A DNA stretch of 9,166 nt from Oscillospiraceae bacterium (GTDB lineage: Bacteria > Bacillota > Clostridia > Oscillospirales > Oscillospiraceae), in NCBI GenBank assembly GCA_012513005.1, contig JAAZCZ010000102.1, positions 1 to 9,166 on the forward strand, given 5' to 3'. This document shows positions 5,824 through 9,166 of this stretch, piece after piece (within the stretch, counting starts at the first letter, position 1; each line of letters begins with the position of its first letter). The notes beneath the pieces were generated by a model. That model saw only the letters and a program-made list of their open reading frames with translations. It did not search any database and had not been told where the DNA came from. The position numbers were made by a program, and so were the translations under genes.

Positions 5824-8280
5824 ATGAAATTTATAGAGAAGATAAAAACAAAAAAATCTCAGGAGCCTGAGATTGTAAGGGCTCAAATAGAGCCATATTT
5901 TGCAGCAGCGGAAGCAGGTCTCAGCGCAGAGCAGGTGGCAACGCGCAGGGATGGCGGCTGGCCAAACCTACCTATAAAACCCCCGGGGAAGACAGTGGCA
6001 CAGATAGTTCTGTCGAATGTCTTCACCTATTTTAATATGCTCTTTTTCTTCCTCGCAATCTGTGTGTTTGCAGTAGGCTCATGGCGAAACGCCGTGTTCT
6101 TAGGTGTAGTATTTGCCAACATGGGCATAGGCATCGTTCAGGAGCTAAAAGCCAAGAAAACAATGGACAAGCTCACAGTCTTAAGCACGCCTAAGGGAGT
6201 CTTAGTAAGAGACGGCAAGGCAGTAACTGTACCTACAGACGAGGCAGTCAGAGACGATATTGCCATTTTCACGGCAGGCAACCAGATTTTTGCAGATGCC
6301 GTAATTGTGAGCGGAAAATGCACAGCAAACGAATCACTAATCACCGGCGAAGCGCATGAGATAAAAAAGGAAGTCGGCTCAGAGCTGCTATCCGGCAGCT
6401 TTATAGCCTCCGGCGAGTGCAGGGCAAGGCTCACCAATGTTGGCGCAGATTCATATGTAAACAAGCTAACAATCGAAGCTAAAAAAATAAAAGAGCCGCA
6501 GAAATCCGAAATGATGCGCTCACTCACAAAGCTCATCGTAATAATAGGCATACTCATTATTCCCTTGGGCTTCATGATGGCAACAAAGGAAATAGTCTGG
6601 CTGGGAAGAGACACGCAGTCAGGAGTAGTCGCAACGGTAGCCTCACTTGTCGGCATGATACCGGAGGGATTATACCTGCTGACCAGCCTTGCCTTAACTG
6701 CCGGTGTTGTGCGCCTTGCGCAGAAAAAGACATTAGTGCACGACATGGGCTGCATAGAGACTTTAGCCCGGGTTGATGTGCTTTGTGTCGATAAAACAGG
6801 CACGATAACCGAGAGCAAGATGGATGTAGAGGGCGTGAGCCTGCTTTATCCCGATGAATACAGCTGGCAGGAAACAGAGAGAATAATAAAAGAATATGTC
6901 GCAGCTCAGCGGGCAGATAACGAAACAATGCGCGCTATTAGAAGCCGCTTCGGCGGCGCGGGCGGCAGAACACCGCTTAGCGTAATGGACTTTTCTTCGG
7001 CTAAAAAATACGGAGCAGTTACCTTCTCAAAAGACGAGTCATACATCTTCGGGGCGCCGGATGTCATGCTGGGCAGCAGGTATACAGAATATGAGGGCAT
7101 AATTGAAGAAAAGGCAGCCAAGGGCAGCCGAGTTTTGCTTTTTGCAAAGATTAATTCTGAAGTTCCCGAGGAACTTTCTCCGGAGATGCTCGTTCCGATA
7201 GCCTTATTAATGCTTAAAAACAAGGTGCGTGAGGATGCACCCGATACCTTTAAGTATTTTGCCAAACAGGGCGTTGCCATAAAGGTAATCTCAGGCGATA
7301 ACGCGCTTGCAGTTTCAGAGGTAGCAAAATCAGCCTCAATAGAAAACGCAGACAAATATATAGACGCCAGAAATTTCAAAACCGATGCAGATATAGCCGA
7401 GGCTATGGACAAATACACTGTATTCGGCAGAGTTACACCGGAGCAGAAAAAGAAATTCGTGCAGGCGCTAAAATCAGGCGGGCACACTGTTGCCATGACA
7501 GGAGACGGTGTAAACGACGTGCTTGCTCTAAAAGAAGCAGATTGCAGCATAGCAATGGCAGCGGGCAGTGATGCTGCCTGTCAGGTGTCGCACATAGTTC
7601 TTCTAAATTCAAGCTTCGCATCAATGCCGTCTGTGGTTGCAGAGGGTCGCAGGGTAATTAACAACATTGAGCGCAGTGCCTCACTTTTCTTAGTCAAGAA
7701 TATTTTTTCATTTATACTTGCAATAATAACCCTGCTCTTCACACTGCCATACCCCGTAACAGCGGCGCAGCTGAGCTTAGTAAACGGCTTTACAATAGGC
7801 ATACCCGGCTTTATTTTGGCAATGGAGCCAAATTCAAGGCGAATAAGCGGAAAGTTTTTGCCGAACATAATTAAACGGGCAGCGCCGGGCGGACTTACAA
7901 ACTTGGTTTTAGTACTGGGTGTAATAATATCCTGCACAGTTTTCAAGATAGACGAAAAAATGATGGGAACTATATGCACACTGATGCTGGCACTTGTCGG
8001 TCTCATGGTAGTTCACAGAGCCTGCACACCCTATAACCTGCTACGGAAAATTCTGATGGTACTGCTGTGCTTGGGCTTTGCGGTATCAGCACTGTTTCTC
8101 AAAAACCTCTTCACGCTTACAGATATCAACACAGAGTCGCGAATACTGCTCGTCGTGTTCGGTCTGCTTGCTTGGCCGGTTTTAAAAACTTGGACAAAGA
8201 TTGGCGAATATCTAAATGCTAAGTATGAAGCCTTCACTGCACACCGGCATAAAGTCAGAAAAAAGGCAAAGCGGGTTTAG
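5824..8280 (+). CDS. Cation-transporting P-type ATPase, CtpE-like group (818 aa)
   Basis: An ATP-driven membrane ion pump. In domain order: a short N-terminus; helices M1-M2 (about 58-105); the actuator domain with NESLITGEAHEI (TGE at 174-176); M3-M4 (about 234-300) with MIPEGLYLLTS (PEGL 280-283); the phosphorylation motif CVDKTGTITE (Asp323); a compact nucleotide-binding domain with FGAPDVML (409-416) in place of the usual KGAP; KVISGDN (487-493); TGDGVNDVLALKEAD (559-573); then M5-M10, including NGFTIGIPGFILAMEP (654-669). The PEGL without a following Pro, the DMGCIETLARVDVLCVDKTGT stretch and the M6 GIP motif resemble the CtpE/YfgQ-like group; M. tuberculosis CtpE is a calcium importer. 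Ca2+ or Mg2+ is plausible but not proven. No CPC metal motif or N-terminal heavy-metal domain is present, so Cu/Zn/Cd export is unlikely. The start at 5824 is chosen because upstream in-frame starts lie in the terminator or promoter. It is probably monocistronic. Confidence 0.92.
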   Translation: MKFIEKIKTKKSQEPEIVRAQIEPYFAAAEAGLSAEQVATRRDGGWPNLPIKPPGKTVAQIVLSNVFTYFNMLFFFLAICVFAVGSWRNAVFLGVVFANMGIGIVQELKAKKTMDKLTVLSTPKGVLVRDGKAVTVPTDEAVRDDIAIFTAGNQIFADAVIVSGKCTANESLITGEAHEIKKEVGSELLSGSFIASGECRARLTNVGADSYVNKLTIEAKKIKEPQKSEMMRSLTKLIVIIGILIIPLGFMMATKEIVWLGRDTQSGVVATVASLVGMIPEGLYLLTSLALTAGVVRLAQKKTLVHDMGCIETLARVDVLCVDKTGTITESKMDVEGVSLLYPDEYSWQETERIIKEYVAAQRADNETMRAIRSRFGGAGGRTPLSVMDFSSAKKYGAVTFSKDESYIFGAPDVMLGSRYTEYEGIIEEKAAKGSRVLLFAKINSEVPEELSPEMLVPIALLMLKNKVREDAPDTFKYFAKQGVAIKVISGDNALAVSEVAKSASIENADKYIDARNFKTDADIAEAMDKYTVFGRVTPEQKKKFVQALKSGGHTVAMTGDGVNDVLALKEADCSIAMAAGSDAACQVSHIVLLNSSFASMPSVVAEGRRVINNIERSASLFLVKNIFSFILAIITLLFTLPYPVTAAQLSLVNGFTIGIPGFILAMEPNSRRISGKFLPNIIKRAAPGGLTNLVLVLGVIISCTVFKIDEKMMGTICTLMLALVGLMVVHRACTPYNLLRKILMVLLCLGFAVSALFLKNLFTLTDINTESRILLVVFGLLAWPVLKTWTKIGEYLNAKYEAFTAHRHKVRKKAKRV

Positions 8281-8314
8281 GGGCGTTACTTGATTTTAAC
8301 TCACAGTTTTGGTA

Positions 8315-8343
8315 TTATTTAGGCTCTGATTATACCCTATAAT
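8315..8343 (+). promoter_or_regulatory. Possible promoter of the PAP2 gene with symmetric flanks
   Basis: A perfect TATAAT (8338-8343) lies 17 bases after a poor -35 (TTATTT, 8315-8320). The -10 octamer TATAATAA (8338-8345) is framed by TTATACCC (8330-8337) and GAGTATAA (8346-8353), complementary at 7 of 8 pairs, so a repressor could sit on the -10. The region is AT-rich and chance symmetry is possible. The predicted start near 8350 leaves a leader of about 42 nt. The 111 bp between the ATPase and this gene hold no recognisable terminator. Confidence 0.4.
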
Positions 8344-8376
8344 AAGAGTATAACGAAAACTATAAGATATTATGCC

Positions 8377-8384
8377 GAGGAGGT
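8377..8384 (+). promoter_or_regulatory. Very strong ribosome binding site pointing at a non-canonical start codon
   Basis: GAGGAGGT is close to a full anti-16S match. With normal 7-base spacing it places initiation at ATA 8392-8394; the next codon ATT (8395) has 10-base spacing. No ATG, GTG or TTG in this frame occurs between the upstream stop (TAG, 8320-8322) and 8599. Confidence 0.8.
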
Positions 8385-8391
8385 AAGAGTT

Positions 8392-9060
8392 ATAATTCGC
8401 AGGTTTATTAATTTTGTAAAGAATAACAGGCATTTTTACCTTGCTTTTTATTTTGTCATATTCCTTACGGCATTTATCATTATTGAAGCCAACACACCTA
8501 CAGAGGGATACTGGGTAACAGATACACCTATAGACTCAAAAATACCGTTTATTTCCCAGTTCGTTTTCTTTTATATACTGTGGTACCCGCTTTTTGCTTT
8601 GGTGGGCATACCGCTTATGATAAAAGACGCAGACGCATTCAAAAGATGGATGTACTACACAATAATTACACTGTCAGCCACACTAGTTTTTGATGTGATA
8701 ATTCCGAACGGTCAGCATTTAAGACCACAGAACTTTGAGGTCACAAACCTCTCGACTTGGATACTATCGATTGTCTGGGGCGCTGATACACCTACTAATG
8801 TGTTTCCCAGCATGCATGTTTTAGGGTGTATAGGAAATGTGGCAGCCCTATACGACAGCAGGAAGACATTTAGCAGGCAGTGGAGAATAATAATAGTCAT
8901 CCTTTGCATTCTATGCTCAGCCTCAACTGTCTTAGTCAAGCAGCATGCAATGATAGACACAGTCGGCGCGGTAGTGTTTGCGATTCCCATATTAATACTT
9001 GTGTATAGGAAACAGATTGCTGTGGATATAAAAAAGGCAGCTTCTTGCCTGCACCTGTAA
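8392..9060 (+). CDS. PAP2-superfamily membrane phosphatase-like protein (222 aa, apparent ATA start)
   Basis: An integral membrane protein of the phosphatidic-acid phosphatase type 2 fold; relatives dephosphorylate lipid phosphates such as undecaprenyl-PP or phosphatidate, or transfer lipid head groups. From the ATA start it reads (M)IRRFINFVKNNRHFYLAFYF. Hydrophobic segments lie at about 15-32, 53-77, 88-106, 140-155, 165-180 and 187-206. Motif residues are a truncated first motif LRP (110-112), FPSMHVLG (Pro139, Ser140, His142) and VKQHAMID (Lys183, His185, Asp189); in classical PAP2 the two His and a second-motif Ser form the active site. The stretch EGYWVTDTPIDSKIPF (38-53) is a typical ordered periplasmic loop before helix 2, so residues 1-69 are real protein. 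The first canonical start (TTG 8599) would delete this and has no ribosome binding site. Either initiation is at ATA/ATT, or the start is mutated or misread. Substrate unknown. Confidence 0.82.
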   Translation: MIRRFINFVKNNRHFYLAFYFVIFLTAFIIIEANTPTEGYWVTDTPIDSKIPFISQFVFFYILWYPLFALVGIPLMIKDADAFKRWMYYTIITLSATLVFDVIIPNGQHLRPQNFEVTNLSTWILSIVWGADTPTNVFPSMHVLGCIGNVAALYDSRKTFSRQWRIIIVILCILCSASTVLVKQHAMIDTVGAVVFAIPILILVYRKQIAVDIKKAASCLHL

Positions 9061-9073
9061 TCATGCCAGAATA

Positions 9074-9102
9074 CGGCGGTCTCGGAAAATCCGAGGTCGC
9101 CG
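9074..9102. other. 13-bp GC-rich stem-loop after the PAP2 gene (not a classical terminator)
   Basis: The arms 9074-9086 and 9090-9102 pair over 13 positions (two G-U) around an AAA loop, starting 13 bases after the PAP2 stop codon. Neither strand has a T-run after the stem, so it is not a standard intrinsic terminator; it could be a weak terminator, an mRNA 3'-end stabiliser, or part of the next gene's control region. Confidence 0.6.
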
Positions 9103-9131
9103 ATTTGCACTAATATAATGAGAGAAACAAA

Positions 9132-9140
9132 TGATATAAT
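9132..9140 (+). promoter_or_regulatory. Extended -10 promoter element near the right edge
   Basis: TGA-TATAAT (9132-9140) is an extended -10. TTGCAC (9105-9110) is 24 bases away, too far for a proper -35. The predicted start is near 9147, seven bases before the ATG at 9154. A second TATAAT (9114-9119) lacks a -35 at the right distance. Confidence 0.5.
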
Positions 9141-9153
9141 AGCGGTAGATAAA

Positions 9154-9166
9154 ATGAAAGATGTAA
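9154..9166 (+). CDS. Possible first codons of the next gene (cut by window edge)
   Basis: ATG AAA GAT GTA lies just after the extended -10 element, in the same no-Shine-Dalgarno arrangement as the P-type ATPase. Only four codons are visible, so product and even reality cannot be judged; the true start may be further on. Confidence 0.25.

Noticed and set aside
6138..6818. Long open frame (226 codons) on the minus strand
   Set aside because: Lies wholly inside the P-type ATPase gene, antisense to the TGE-to-DKTGT region; no ribosome binding site and no recognisable protein. A shadow of biased codon use.
6906..7550. Another minus-strand open frame (214 codons)
   Set aside because: Antisense to the ATPase nucleotide-binding and hinge domains, which are clearly coding on the plus strand; composition is a Ser/Ala-rich mirror of the real gene.
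8372..8386. Mini-frame ATG CCG AGG AGG TAA over the PAP2 ribosome binding site
   Set aside because: It could be a tiny leader peptide with tandem AGG codons, but it has no ribosome binding site of its own and the AGGAGG is fully explained as the Shine-Dalgarno sequence.
1..9166. CRISPR array, insertion sequence, prophage, toxin-antitoxin or defence genes, tRNA/rRNA
   Set aside because: Read for and not found: no regularly spaced repeats, no transposase or integrase motifs, no tRNA-like cloverleaf sequence recognised; every long plus- or minus-strand gene belongs to a known housekeeping or membrane family.

Overview
The window reads as ordinary chromosomal DNA of a low-to-mid GC Gram-positive anaerobe, most likely a member of the Clostridia. 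The evidence is the strong Shine-Dalgarno sites (GGAGG, GAGGAGGT), sigma-A-type promoters close to TTGACA-N17-TATAAT, heavy use of ATA (Ile) and AGA/AGG (Arg) codons, TTG starts, and the closest recognisable protein styles: a short ACT-type SerA with a CxPN.IP-like clostridial/Bacteroides layout, and a CtpE-like P-type ATPase. The taxon is inferred from style; no rRNA or other marker is present.

Layout from left to right. (1) Positions 1-912 (+) are the C-terminal part of an AI-2E/PerM-family membrane transporter whose start lies outside the window. (2) Positions 938-2068 (-) are a NifS/IscS-type cysteine desulfurase, convergent with the transporter (25 bp between the stop codons). (3) Positions 2108-3400 (+) are MtaB, the radical-SAM tRNA t6A37 methylthiotransferase, divergent from the desulfurase. 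(4) Positions 3454-5701 (+) are a serC-serA operon for the first two steps of serine synthesis (overlapping by 8 bp), with its own near-consensus promoter and a strong intrinsic terminator. (5) Positions 5824-8280 (+) are a cation-transporting P-type ATPase of the CtpE-like group, probably on a leaderless mRNA and preceded by a 22-bp near-palindrome. (6) Positions 8392-9060 (+) are a PAP2-superfamily membrane phosphatase whose only well-placed start codon is non-canonical (ATA). (7) A 13-bp hairpin, an extended -10 element and perhaps the first codons of another gene close the window.

The genes make sense as a metabolic neighbourhood: SerC/SerA make serine, the precursor of cysteine; the desulfurase mobilises cysteine sulfur; MtaB puts a methylthio group on tRNA. 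That link is inference from adjacency. The ATPase and PAP2 genes look like independent units.

I see no CRISPR array, insertion sequence, tRNA/rRNA, phage gene or new multi-gene system. What is unusual here is at the level of gene starts. Two divergent genes both start with TTG only 39 bp apart, with the desulfurase promoter buried in the conserved mtaB N-terminal codons. The ATPase mRNA appears leaderless. The PAP2 gene has a very strong ribosome binding site pointing at ATA instead of ATG.
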